Assembly (NCBI GenBank): GCA_015075405.1
Contig: JABTUK010000002.1
Location: forward strand, 62,001 to 126,000
Source of the DNA: Anaerolineales bacterium
GTDB lineage: Bacteria; Chloroflexota; Anaerolineae; 4572-78; J111
DNA: 64,000 bases
Reading direction: 5' to 3'
This document shows positions 42,282 to 50,314 of this stretch, one piece after another. Under the pieces are notes generated by a model that was given only the letters and a program-made list of their open reading frames with translations, searched no databases and was not told the DNA's origin. Positions within the stretch are counted from its first letter, which is position 1, and every line of letters starts with the position of its first letter. The translations under genes and the position numbers were made by a program.

Positions 42282-42857
42282 TTAAACTTGGCTTACCAAC
42301 AGTTTATCCTTTTTTTTGGCAGTTGCTTGAAAAATAAGCTGGGCCACGCCGGCAACCAGGACAATATCACCCAGGCTTACCGCAGTTCGCCGCCAGGGTA
42401 AGGTTACAGGAATAATATCGGATAAAATCCACAAATTGGTTTCGGAGCGAGGCAAGAGGATATTTTTACTGCTACTCGGTCGAGTCTGCTCAACAATCGG
42501 ACGGTCGGGGTGAACAAAGTGATATGTTTCTGGGGTTAAAGGCATCCACCCCCCATTGGCCAGCATAACCAGGGCATTGAGCGCAATGCCGAAGGCAAAC
42601 AATTTTGCGCCGGGCACATGATGGTTTAGCAAAAAAAGCAGAACCAAAGCCAGTTGTGACACGTTCAGGATAACTACCTGCCACAAGGTTTGGCCTGATA
42701 CGTAAATCACCAGGGCTGATTGTAGAAAAAACAAGCCAATTATCAGCAGCATGGTTATCCAGCCGCCCCGGTACGAAATCTGGCCCAGGGCGCTTAAATC
42801 GCGCCGGAGTAACAAAGCCGAGATAATCAAAACAATGATCGCGTAGGCCAGAACCAT
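42282..42857 (-). CDS. DUF5317 membrane protein
   Basis: A 191-aa protein with four to five hydrophobic segments. ...LNALVMLANGGWMPLTP, ...RSETNLWILSDIIPV and ...SLGDIVLVAGVAQLI are the conserved blocks of DUF5317. Function unknown. Its ATG overlaps the stop codon of the upstream 92-aa gene by one base (TAATG), implying coupled translation. Confidence 0.78.
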   Translation of the reverse strand: MVLAYAIIVLIISALLLRRDLSALGQISYRGGWITMLLIIGLFFLQSALVIYVSGQTLWQVVILNVSQLALVLLFLLNHHVPGAKLFAFGIALNALVMLANGGWMPLTPETYHFVHPDRPIVEQTRPSSSKNILLPRSETNLWILSDIIPVTLPWRRTAVSLGDIVLVAGVAQLIFQATAKKKDKLLVSQV

Positions 42858-43135
42858 TAATACAGCCCTTCAAGTTTTAGTGACCCGGCCGGAGCATTAT
42901 CATCCTGAGTAAAAATATCCTCGGGCCAGATAGAGCTTTGAACTCGGCTGGCCTGCTCAATAAACTGTTCGATCGTGTTTAGCTGGCTCTCCCAATAAGG
43001 CCGCCAAATTTTATCAGCCCGCTTCATCTCTTTTTTAACTAAACGGAGCAACTGCAAAGCATCGTGTTCGCTTAATTCAAGCGTAATAACACGGCCATCC
43101 ATGCACTCCTCATACGCTAGCTTTTTGGTACCCAT
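42857..43135 (-). CDS. Hypothetical 92-aa protein
   Basis: A small soluble helical protein, ...ITLELSEHDALQLLRLVKKEMKRADKIWRPYWESQL..., with no recognised family. It sits in an apparent operon: 43-aa peptide, 72-aa peptide, this protein, DUF5317, receiver. It is separated from the 72-aa gene by a strong hairpin and coupled by overlap to DUF5317. Confidence 0.65.
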   Translation of the reverse strand: MGTKKLAYEECMDGRVITLELSEHDALQLLRLVKKEMKRADKIWRPYWESQLNTIEQFIEQASRVQSSIWPEDIFTQDDNAPAGSLKLEGLY

Positions 43136-43155
43136 TTTGTTCTTCTTCGGGTCAC

Positions 43156-43185
43156 AAACAACGGACGTAAATATGTCCGTTGTTT
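43156..43185. other. 11-bp hairpin inside the peptide operon
   Basis: AAACAACGGAC / GTCCGTTGTTT with an 8-nt loop, between the 72-aa and 92-aa genes. On the minus strand the tail is TTTGTG, so it is a weak terminator or an RNA-processing site that sets the expression ratio. Confidence 0.5.
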
Positions 43186-43231
43186 TACCATTGATGCCAT
43201 ATAAATTTCAAACTAAAACCGGACGTGGCAA

Positions 43232-43450
43232 TTAGAACTGGTGCGCCATCAATCTCACTTTAACCTGGCGAGCATATTCCGGCAGGGTGAGCGCCTGAAC
43301 TCCCGCCAGAATTTCCGCATCTTCAGGCGGCAGATTCAATTCGGCCACCGCAGCTTGAGGGTTGGTTAATAACCTGGCTCTAAAAGCCACATTAGCGCTG
43401 GCTTTGATCAGCACATTGGAGATTGCCGGACGATTTGGTACAAAATTCAT
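43232..43450 (-). CDS. 72-aa NHLP/Os1348-like peptide (possible RiPP precursor)
   Basis: The ...NVAFRARLLTNPQAAVAELNLPPEDAEIL... segment resembles the leader helix of nitrile-hydratase-leader-type peptides (FRARLL-DP-AAL-EL pattern). The end, ...QVKVRLMAHQF, has no clear Gly-Gly cleavage site or core. No radical SAM, lanthionine or cyclodehydratase maturase is adjacent, so it may be a stand-alone regulator or structural peptide. Same strand as the preceding 43-aa peptide. Confidence 0.5.
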   Translation of the reverse strand: MNFVPNRPAISNVLIKASANVAFRARLLTNPQAAVAELNLPPEDAEILAGVQALTLPEYARQVKVRLMAHQF

Positions 43451-43494
43451 TATGTTAGCCCCTACACTAAGATGATTATTGGGTAAACAGACAA

Positions 43495-43626
43495 TCAGCT
43501 ACCATGATCGTTAGGGGCAGCACCAGCCAAGGCAGCGATGATCAGTGTACTTAAGATTAAAACAGTACGCACATTGTTGGTGTTGCTAAAAAATTGGGCC
43601 ACGGCTAATTTGTATCTCTGTAACAT
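43495..43626 (-). CDS. 43-aa exported peptide (candidate signal peptide)
   Basis: Minus-strand ORF from ATG 43626 to TGA 43495-43497 with AAGGGTG 6 nt upstream and an extended -10 promoter ~45 nt upstream. A basic N-region (MLQRYKLAVAQ...NNVR) is followed by a hydrophobic core (TVLILSTLIIAALAGAA) and a short polar end PNDHGS, with A-L-A and A-G-A type signal peptidase sites. Cleavage would release a 6-9-residue peptide. The neighbouring regulator has TPR repeats like peptide-sensing proteins (inference). Confidence 0.5.
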   Translation of the reverse strand: MLQRYKLAVAQFFSNTNNVRTVLILSTLIIAALAGAAPNDHGS

Positions 43627-43667
43627 TGTTGACACCCTTTCACTAAAAGTTTGTTTAGGATGCCTAC

Positions 43668-43678
43668 ACTATAACACT
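43668..43678 (-). promoter_or_regulatory. Extended -10 promoter of the peptide operon
   Basis: Minus strand TG-T-TATAGT (TATAGT = 43673-43668). No convincing -35, which extended -10 promoters do not need. About 40 nt before ATG 43626. Confidence 0.4.
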
Positions 43679-43840
43679 GCGACTCTTACAGTTTTCAGCA
43701 GGATTATGCGAAAAAAAAAAACCAAAAGCCCCACGCCAGAATAGAATAGCCAAAAATGACTATCGCAAGCGCAAGGCTTTAACAGGCTGGTTATAACCGA
43801 TAAGGCAGTTCCAGGGTTTAAATTACCCAATTATGCCAGG

Positions 43841-43908
43841 GCTGATGCGTGATGCGTAAGGCTTTCCCGCCTGAGATCATCACACATTATGCATCACTGA
43901 TTTTGACT
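43841..43908. repeat. Diverged word-type hairpin (TGATGCGTGATGCGT)
   Basis: Left arm TGATGCGTGATGCGTAA, right arm CACATTATGCATCACTGA. A degenerate relative of 3357-3400. The rest of 43699-43941 holds only a poly-A run (43710-43720) and no gene. Confidence 0.4.
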
Positions 43909-43941
43909 AATTATTTTCTTGGAGTTGCCTAACTAAAATTG

Positions 43942-46900
43942 TCAGGCCGGGGTTAACACTCTGGTGGGTTTGGTGGTCATCAACTCTTGATAAAGTTGTT
44001 GCGTTTCCGGCTCTGGAAACGCGTCTAATTCTTCCTTAAAGATGGCGCACAACCTCCGATAATGAGCGGCCAAGTGGTCGTGGAGGCCCAGGTCAGCGTA
44101 GGCGCGCAAGGCCGCCCGATGTAAATCTTCCCGGAAATAATCTACGGTCAACCCTTTGTTAAGAACGGTTAAAGCTTCTTGAGGCGAGCCAACCTGGAGT
44201 AGTTGCTCGCTGGCCAGGGTGACTACTTGTAAAAACCGGGTTTCACACGAAGCTCGATACGCTGTGCCCCACTCTCCCAACTCAAACCCGGCCAAAAACT
44301 CTCCTTGGTACAAGCCGATCAACTCAAGCTGTAGCGGTAAGGCTTCTTCGGGTGTGGCTTTGGCCGCTCGATCAAATAGATTTTCAAAAGCCTGCGCATC
44401 ACTCCATTCCAAATAATCCCTATTTACCGCATAATAATCATCACGGCGGATAATATAATCGGGCGCTTCAAAAATCACATCCCGCAATCTTTTCAAGGTC
44501 TGGTGAAAAATCGTCGAAGCCCGCTCCGGCTCCAAGTCGGGCCAGATGGCGGCGCTGACATCACTCCAACGGCAGCCACCCTCCTGTCCTTCAATCAACA
44601 AGTAGAGCAAAAACTCAGGAGTCTTATGCATCCCGCCACGCTGGGTAAAGCGCCGGCGCGCTCCGGCCACGATGAGTAAAGGCATCCCAAAAGCAAAAAC
44701 TTGCAGGCTCGGCTGGGTCAGCTCAATTTTTGCCCTGGTTTGTTCAAGCAGCCCATAAATACTCTCGCGTACCTGAGCCGGGGTATCGTCTCGGTGCAGG
44801 AAATGCAGCAGCAGTTGGCGGATTTCGACCAGGGTCGAGGTTAACCCCTGCTTCAGGTGGCCCAAGTCCAAAGCTAGGCGCAGCGCCTCCTGCAACTGCT
44901 CCAGGGCAGCGGTACTTCTGGCATCGCACAGCGAGGCATAACTCCACCAAAATCTGACCTTAGTTTGCTCCAGTACATCATTGCCCGCTAGACCTGCCAA
45001 AGCGGTAGCAAAAAGATTAAAACTGGCTTTATACTCCGCCCGGCTCACATAAATTTTGGACTGGAGGGCGCAGGCCAGCCCGTGTTCAAAAACCAGGCCG
45101 GTTTCGGCCGCAATTTCTCGGGCCTGACCGGCTAAATTAAATGCCCGGGTCAAATCATGCTGCTGATAATAACATTCACCTACCTTGACCAGGTTGTAAA
45201 CCTCCAGCGAGCGAACCGCCGCTTCTTGAGCAAACCGGGTAGATAAATCATATTCCTTTAGCGCCTGCTTATACTTCTGGCACTCCAAATAAACATCGCC
45301 CATGCCGGCCCTGGCAAAAGCCGCCCGCCGGGCCGCCCCAATCTGTAGGGCCACATCAAGACTTTCTTGAAACTGTTTCAACGCCTCATCATAGTGGCCC
45401 AACGCCAGCAGCGAAACCCCCAAACTATTTAAAGTGTTGGCCAAATCATAGGCGTTACCCAGGCTTTCCCAACTCCGCAGCGCCTGCCGGTAGTGATGCT
45501 CCGCACCTTTAATATTTCCTTGTGAGACCAAACAAACGCCAATTTCATGATGACAAACTCCTACCCCATATATATCTCCCAAAGCTTCGTACAACTCCAA
45601 CGCTCGCCGTGTGTCTAACAAGGCCTCAGACATATTTCCCACCACTGCCTGGGTAAATCCACGATTTTTTACCGCCCAGGCAATTACCTGATTATCTGCC
45701 TGCAAAGCCGCCAATTGATCAACACCTTTTGAAACTAACTGTAAGCTTTCATTAGCCCGACCCATCATCCGTAAACCGACCGATTGCCAAATCTGGGCTT
45801 CAGCCGCCCCGATCAAGTCATCCCTTTTGAGGAACTGCGCTTCAGCCCGTTGAAATAAAGTAATCGCCTGTTCAGGGTCGCCCAAGTCATAGTTAAATAT
45901 CTGTCCCCGTAACAAGAGCAGGCGAGGGTGCTGAGCTAACTCTGGGTCGGGCATTTGCACCAGCCAATGATTCAAGGTTAAAGCCCGCCCGGTATCGTAA
46001 AAAAACCGGCCCTGTGTTTCCAGGATAGCCGCCGCTTCGTCCCAGGCTTGTACTGCCAGGTAAAGGTTAACTGCTTCTTCAAAATGCAAGCGAGCGGCCA
46101 AAAGGTTGGCGGCGCGCCGGGAAACCTGATGATACATCCCATTCTGCTGGGCCAACTTGCTGCGCAAGAAATCGGCAAATAGATCGTGATATTTATAGCC
46201 CTCCCCAATTTGAGCAATAAATAAATCCCGTCTAACCAACTCATCAAGCCGGGTTTGGGCATTATTTACTTGCAAAAGCTCATCACAGAACTCGGCTGTC
46301 ATTTCCGGCAAAACCGAGGTAACCAGCATAAAGTGCTGTAGTTCCGGCGGCTGCTTGTCAAAAACTTCGCCGGCCAGGTAGCTATAGATAACCTCACGAT
46401 CAGCGCCAAGCCGCTGCTTGAGATAGCCGATCAACTGGCCGGCGTGGATGCTTTGGGTATGTCCGGCCATTAGAATTTGGGCAATGTTTCCATCAGTAGA
46501 GCGAGCGATCTCTTCAGCCGTATCCAGATCAATCTGGCGGCCAAAGCGTTTACGCATGACCCGCTGCAGCTCCTCACCGGTAAAACGCAGCTCTTCCTCT
46601 GATAAACCTGAAGCCCGCTCGCTGATCAACAATTCCAAAATCTGGCCGGTTTCCAGGTTCATATCGCCCCGGGCGGCCACAATCACTGTACTGGCGGCAG
46701 GGAGATGGTCAAGTAGCCGGTTCAGAGCCAGGCTCATCCCGGCGCTGACAGCCTTGTGATAATCGTCAATGATGATGAGGTGAGGGCCGACGCCGGCCAA
46801 TAAATCGGCAATCCGGCGGATACTGGCCTGGGTGTCGCCGCGCTGAACCAGCTTGAATAACGGCTCCGGTTGAATTTCGTGAAAGCGATCGGTAATACTG

Positions 46901-47145
46901 TGGACGAGCAGGGTTAAAAAAGAGGTGGGATCACGGTCAGTGGGTTCGAGCGAACACCAGCAGACCGGCAAATCGGTTGTTTGGGCAAAATCGGCCAGCA
47001 AAATAGATTTGCCGTAGCCGCCGGGCGCATAAATGGTAATAAGCCGCTGTCCTGCCTCGACAAGTTGGGTTAACAAGTTGAGCAAGCGCGGACGGCGATG
47101 GATCAAATTAAGCGCCGGCAGGCGAATCCGGTCTTCAAAAGCCAT
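43942..47145 (-). CDS. STAND-ATPase / TPR / BTAD transcriptional regulator
   Basis: A 1,067-aa regulator. Residues ~20-330 are a STAND/NACHT-like ATPase (Walker A APGGYGKS, Walker B LIIIDDYHKA) of the MalT type. ~340-800 are TPR repeats (…AEAQIWQSVGLRMMG..., ...ANTLNSLGVSLLALGHYDEAL...). ~840-1050 are a BTAD module with an OmpR-like winged-helix part (…TIFHQTLKRLRDVIFE…) and BTAD helices (…QLELIGLYQGEFLAGFE…), the layout of SARP-like activators. Expected to be a ligand-gated DNA-binding activator with nucleotide hydrolysis. It is transcribed toward the peptide/DUF5317/receiver operon, its most likely target or partner. Start at ATG 47145 fits; a long AT-rich leader lies upstream. Confidence 0.88.
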   Translation of the reverse strand: MAFEDRIRLPALNLIHRRPRLLNLLTQLVEAGQRLITIYAPGGYGKSILLADFAQTTDLPVCWCSLEPTDRDPTSFLTLLVHSITDRFHEIQPEPLFKLVQRGDTQASIRRIADLLAGVGPHLIIIDDYHKAVSAGMSLALNRLLDHLPAASTVIVAARGDMNLETGQILELLISERASGLSEEELRFTGEELQRVMRKRFGRQIDLDTAEEIARSTDGNIAQILMAGHTQSIHAGQLIGYLKQRLGADREVIYSYLAGEVFDKQPPELQHFMLVTSVLPEMTAEFCDELLQVNNAQTRLDELVRRDLFIAQIGEGYKYHDLFADFLRSKLAQQNGMYHQVSRRAANLLAARLHFEEAVNLYLAVQAWDEAAAILETQGRFFYDTGRALTLNHWLVQMPDPELAQHPRLLLLRGQIFNYDLGDPEQAITLFQRAEAQFLKRDDLIGAAEAQIWQSVGLRMMGRANESLQLVSKGVDQLAALQADNQVIAWAVKNRGFTQAVVGNMSEALLDTRRALELYEALGDIYGVGVCHHEIGVCLVSQGNIKGAEHHYRQALRSWESLGNAYDLANTLNSLGVSLLALGHYDEALKQFQESLDVALQIGAARRAAFARAGMGDVYLECQKYKQALKEYDLSTRFAQEAAVRSLEVYNLVKVGECYYQQHDLTRAFNLAGQAREIAAETGLVFEHGLACALQSKIYVSRAEYKASFNLFATALAGLAGNDVLEQTKVRFWWSYASLCDARSTAALEQLQEALRLALDLGHLKQGLTSTLVEIRQLLLHFLHRDDTPAQVRESIYGLLEQTRAKIELTQPSLQVFAFGMPLLIVAGARRRFTQRGGMHKTPEFLLYLLIEGQEGGCRWSDVSAAIWPDLEPERASTIFHQTLKRLRDVIFEAPDYIIRRDDYYAVNRDYLEWSDAQAFENLFDRAAKATPEEALPLQLELIGLYQGEFLAGFELGEWGTAYRASCETRFLQVVTLASEQLLQVGSPQEALTVLNKGLTVDYFREDLHRAALRAYADLGLHDHLAAHYRRLCAIFKEELDAFPEPETQQLYQELMTTKPTRVLTPA

Positions 47146-47480
47146 TTATCATCCCCAAACAAACCAGACGCTAAAACAAATGCGCCCGCATGTCTTGTCG
47201 TTTCCGGCAGGAAAATACAGAACAGGGGGCGCAAATAAAGAAGATGAGACTGTTACTTAAGATTGTAACCCTTTTTGAGCTTTATGCAACCGAGTAAATA
47301 GTCCTAAAATTTCTTTAATCTTGGTTTAATCTTTACCTCATTTTTTTTTAATCTTGGCAGATTATGATAAAGGCACACTACAGTTAATCATAGTGTGAAC
47401 CCTCCCTCCTAATGGAAGACCCGCGTCGTGGCAGCGCGGGTCTTCCCCTTTTAAACCCATTTATCCCCAATTTAGCCCGA
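47146..47480. other. Spacer with orphan plus-strand terminator
   Basis: Contains TTTAATCTTGG twice (~47318 and ~47350), an inverted repeat CACACTA...TAGTGTG (47373-47396) and the terminator below. No ORF. Possibly a small RNA on the plus strand, or regulatory sites for the divergently placed STAND regulator. Confidence 0.4.
47414..47452 (+). terminator. Hairpin terminator without an upstream gene
   Basis: GGAAGACCCGCG / CGCGGGTCTTCC, 9-nt loop, followed by CCTTTT. The T-tract is on the plus strand, whereas the flanking genes are both on the minus strand. Confidence 0.6.
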
Positions 47481-48449
47481 TTAAGCCGCTCGGCCAATGG
47501 GCGGCGCTGGCTTGAGGGCGTCCACCGGATTGGCTTGCCAGACCGGCTGAGCAAAAGCCCGGGCGGCAAAAAGCACTAGCATGATCCAGAGCAGATCAGA
47601 CAGCAGCAAATGCCAGAGTTGCAGCCAGATAGGAGCCAGCAACACCACATTGAGCGCGCCGCTGGCAAGCTGGATAAAATACAAGACCGTAAAAATCCGG
47701 CTCATCCGCCGCGCCAGAAAGTTTGACTGGCGGGTATTGACGACACCCATAACGACCATGATATAAGCGCCGACCGCAATAGCAATCAACGGATGCCACA
47801 GGCGCAGCCGCACCAAAAAATGGGCCGTGGGCGAAAATTTTTGCTGCCATCCCTCGGCTAACGAACTGGCCGGAAACAGGGTGTCGCCCAGGGCGGTGAC
47901 AGCGCCGCTGGCCCCCAAAAACAACATGGCCAGGAAAGCCAGGGCCAACGCCCACCCCAGCTTACCTTGACCTTTGAACTGCACCGGCCGCTCCCCCGAC
48001 GCCCACCAGGCCGTCAAGGTGAGGGCCGCCAACAATAGAAAGGTGTTGATCAGATGAATGGCAATCACCCAGGCCCGGGCGGCGGAGGTGTCCCCGGCCA
48101 CCAGCTCGAACAGCACCAGACCTGCGCCAACTAAAGCCTCTGTTACCATCAAAAACATGGAAAGCCCGGCCCCCAGCCGCGCCGGGTGGCCTTTGGCATA
48201 AATTCTAAAGGCCCATACCAGCATTATAACAACCAGAAGCAACGCTAACCCACTGCTCAAGCGATGACTAAATTCAATCATTGTTTCCACTTGCGGCGCA
48301 CGCGGAATCACTTCGCCATTGCACAGCGGCCAATGGCTGCCGCAGCCCGCCCCGGAACCTGAGGCGCGGACGTACGCCCCCCACAGGATGACGGCCAGGT
48401 TATAGGCCAAAACGCCCCAGGTATATTTGGCAAATCGGTCCAAATTCAC
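47481..48449 (-). CDS. ctaA: Heme A synthase (COX15/CtaA)
   Basis: A 322-aa eight-helix membrane protein that oxidises heme O to heme A for aa3-type cytochrome oxidase. RASGSGAGCGSHWPLCNG contains the C36/C43 pair. E59 and H62 (IEFSHRLSSG) and further heme ligands in IAIHLINTF, RLWHPLIAI and LQLWHLLLSD are present. It implies an aerobic respiratory chain. Heme O synthase and oxidase genes are not in this window. Twenty bp downstream of a DUF72 gene on the same strand. Confidence 0.9.
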   Translation of the reverse strand: MNLDRFAKYTWGVLAYNLAVILWGAYVRASGSGAGCGSHWPLCNGEVIPRAPQVETMIEFSHRLSSGLALLLVVIMLVWAFRIYAKGHPARLGAGLSMFLMVTEALVGAGLVLFELVAGDTSAARAWVIAIHLINTFLLLAALTLTAWWASGERPVQFKGQGKLGWALALAFLAMLFLGASGAVTALGDTLFPASSLAEGWQQKFSPTAHFLVRLRLWHPLIAIAVGAYIMVVMGVVNTRQSNFLARRMSRIFTVLYFIQLASGALNVVLLAPIWLQLWHLLLSDLLWIMLVLFAARAFAQPVWQANPVDALKPAPPIGRAA

Positions 48450-48469
48450 TTATTCAAACTCCTAATAGC

Positions 48470-49255
48470 TTAAAACAACCGGGCTTGCTGCGGTAGTTCG
48501 GGGCTGAGGGGAGGCAGTCCCACAATGGTTTTGAAACGGTTACAGGTTCCGGGTGAAAAGCCCGCATAATCATTGTTGAAAAAGCCGTAAATTGTCTGCA
48601 CGTGGCCCAAATGCGGCTGAATATATGCCCACCACCAGTTCAAATCTTCAATAACGTCCAACCGCTCCTGGTCTTTTTGCTCAAAGCGGCCATGCTCACC
48701 CAGCCAACGGATATACAAAAAGTCGGTGGTTAACCCGATTTGCTTGGGCAAATCCAGGTAATCCAGCGAGACCCAGGCCATCCGTTGCGCTTTGAGCAGT
48801 TCGGCGGTTTCCGAGATATACCATGAGGGATGGCGAAACTCGACGGCATAACGTAAATCAATGGGAAGGCCGGACAGAAAGGCTGCCAACGTATCGAATT
48901 CGGCGGCGCTAAAACTGGGCGGCAGTTGGATCAAAACCGCCCCCAGTTTGTCTCCCAGCCAACGCAGCGTATCCAGAAAAGTCAGCATCACCTCGGCAGC
49001 GCCAACCAGACGCAAATCATGGGTGATTTCACGCGGGGTTTTGGGGCAAAATTTGAAGCCTGGGGGCGTTGTCTGCGCCCACTGCCGCACCCGCCCCACC
49101 GGCGGCGTACCGTAAAACGTCGAGTCCAATTCCACTGCGTTAAATAGCTGGCTGTAATGGGCCAGATAACTCCGTTGGGGCATCCCCGCCGGATAAAAAA
49201 CGCCGTCCCAATCTTTGTAGCTAAAGCCCACCGTACCCAAATACCACTCAGCCAT
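48470..49255 (-). CDS. DUF72 family protein
   Basis: A 261-aa TIM-barrel-like DUF72 (YecE) protein: GTVGFSYKDWDGVFYP at the start, ...VELDSTFYGTP, FCPKTPREITHDLRL, LPPSFS, ...VEFRHPSWY, and ...YGFFNNDYAGFSPGTC near the end. Start at ATG 49255 precedes the first conserved block; longer starts add non-conserved residues. The molecular function is not established. It is upstream of ctaA on the same strand. Confidence 0.88.
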   Translation of the reverse strand: MAEWYLGTVGFSYKDWDGVFYPAGMPQRSYLAHYSQLFNAVELDSTFYGTPPVGRVRQWAQTTPPGFKFCPKTPREITHDLRLVGAAEVMLTFLDTLRWLGDKLGAVLIQLPPSFSAAEFDTLAAFLSGLPIDLRYAVEFRHPSWYISETAELLKAQRMAWVSLDYLDLPKQIGLTTDFLYIRWLGEHGRFEQKDQERLDVIEDLNWWWAYIQPHLGHVQTIYGFFNNDYAGFSPGTCNRFKTIVGLPPLSPELPQQARLF

Positions 49256-49408
49256 TGTATCAGTAAAAAGATGCTGCGCCCCTATACCATCGTTTGACAG
49301 GATTATAACAAACAAGAATATTTTAGTATAATGCGGGGCTTAACTTTTGTGCTCCAATTGAGGCGGTAAAATTGCAGCGCGAGAGGAAACTACGGGGAAT
49401 GAAATAAA

Positions 49409-49441
49409 GAGGAGCGCAAAAGCTAAGCTTTTGCGCTCCTC
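49409..49441. repeat. GGAGCGCAAAAGC hairpin
   Basis: Perfect 15-bp arms around a TAA loop, between the DUF72 and secreted-protein genes. Compared with 41046-41074 the stem pairs differ (TC:GA versus CG:CG) with pairing maintained. Confidence 0.7.
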
Positions 49442-49468
49442 AGATTATTTTTAGGGCAGGGATGCTAT

Positions 49469-49921
49469 TTAGTTTTTCACAATCTCAATCTCAAGACCCC
49501 GGTTGTTCCAGTCACCGCGCAAATGGGCCGTTTCATAGTAACCCCGGCCGCGCAGATGGGCCACACCCTGCCCGCTGGCTTTGAACTCTATTTTGGTCCC
49601 GACCATTTTTACGACCATTTTTTCACCCGTAACGGTAATGGCGCCGCTGTAACCCTTAAAGACCACACCGCCGCCATCCAGATTGGCCCGCTTACCCTGC
49701 CCGCTGGCGTTGATTTCTTCAGCGCCGTAGATGTAAACCGCGCCGGCGCCGTGCCCTTTGATTTCGACTTGCCCGGACATGCGCAGGGTCGCAGCCCCGT
49801 TGCCTTTGGCGTAAAGCCAGCCTTTGCCGCGAATTGTTTCGGCGCTGGCCAGCCCGGTGAGGGTCAGACTCAAGACGACGAGCAAACTGAAGATACTGAA
49901 CAATTTGAAAGAGCGTTTCAT
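49469..49921 (-). CDS. Secreted 150-aa beta-repeat protein
   Basis: Cleavable signal peptide MKRSFKLFSIFSLLVVLSLT...ASA, then about 120 residues of Gly-rich beta strands with a recurring G.G.(A/V).(L/V).(G/S)(Q/R) pattern (...GNGAATLRMSGQVEIKGHGAGAVYIYG...). It resembles a small beta-helix or antiparallel stack, exported and without a membrane anchor. Family not recognised with certainty. GGAGG lies 8-10 nt upstream of ATG. Confidence 0.65.
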   Translation of the reverse strand: MKRSFKLFSIFSLLVVLSLTLTGLASAETIRGKGWLYAKGNGAATLRMSGQVEIKGHGAGAVYIYGAEEINASGQGKRANLDGGGVVFKGYSGAITVTGEKMVVKMVGTKIEFKASGQGVAHLRGRGYYETAHLRGDWNNRGLEIEIVKN

Positions 49922-50001
49922 GGGGGTGTCCTCCAGACGATAAAAGGGTAAATTTGATAGTTGAACTCAGCATAAACAGAAACTGTAAGGCGGGTTTTAC
50001 G

Positions 50002-50083
50002 AGTTTGTAAACAGTTTGTAAAAAGAAGATGCCAGACTCAAGGTAGGTCGGCGATTCGCATGGGGTGGGAGTTTACAAAAACA
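50002..50083. promoter_or_regulatory. Repeated TTTGTAAAC sites upstream of recA
   Basis: AGTTTGTAAAC and AGTTTGTAAAA back to back (50002-50023), then the inverted GAGTTTACAAA near 50069-50079. They lie upstream of the recA promoter and of the divergent secreted-protein gene. They do not match known SOS boxes. Confidence 0.3.
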
Positions 50084-50102
50084 AAGAGATTTAAGATTTT
50101 TC

Positions 50103-50131
50103 TTGCATTTTCGTTTATGTTGATGTAAACT
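50103..50131 (+). promoter_or_regulatory. recA promoter
   Basis: TTGCAT (50103-50108), 17 bp, TAAACT (50126-50131). Start site ~50138, giving a ~175-nt leader that contains the family 4 element. No LexA-type palindrome is obvious. Confidence 0.5.
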
Positions 50132-50164
50132 AGGTCAATTGCAGATGTTTTGTAACTACTCAGG

Positions 50165-50247
50165 CATGTCATTTCGACCGAAGGGAGAAATCTCTGAGGC
50201 CAATGTAGCGGTAGGAATTTCTCGGCCTACGGCCTCGAAATGACATG
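50165..50247. mobile_element. MITE-like element, family 4, copy B (recA leader)
   Basis: CATGTCATTTCGA (50165-50177) and its reverse complement end TCGAAATGACATG (50235-50247). Flanking GTAACTACTCAG / CTGAGCAGTTAC extend the inverted repeat. It will be transcribed as a long hairpin in the recA leader. Confidence 0.65.
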
Positions 50248-50314
50248 AGGGCTGAGCAGTTACGATGTTTTTAAGATGGGATTTTAGACAGTATGCAGGG
50301 AACAGGAATTTATC

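Noticed and set aside
43538..43744. 68-codon plus-strand ORF over the peptide promoter
   Set aside because: Antisense to the 43-aa peptide gene and its promoter, with composition dictated by the AT-rich spacer; the minus-strand ORF has a ribosome-binding site and signal-peptide features.
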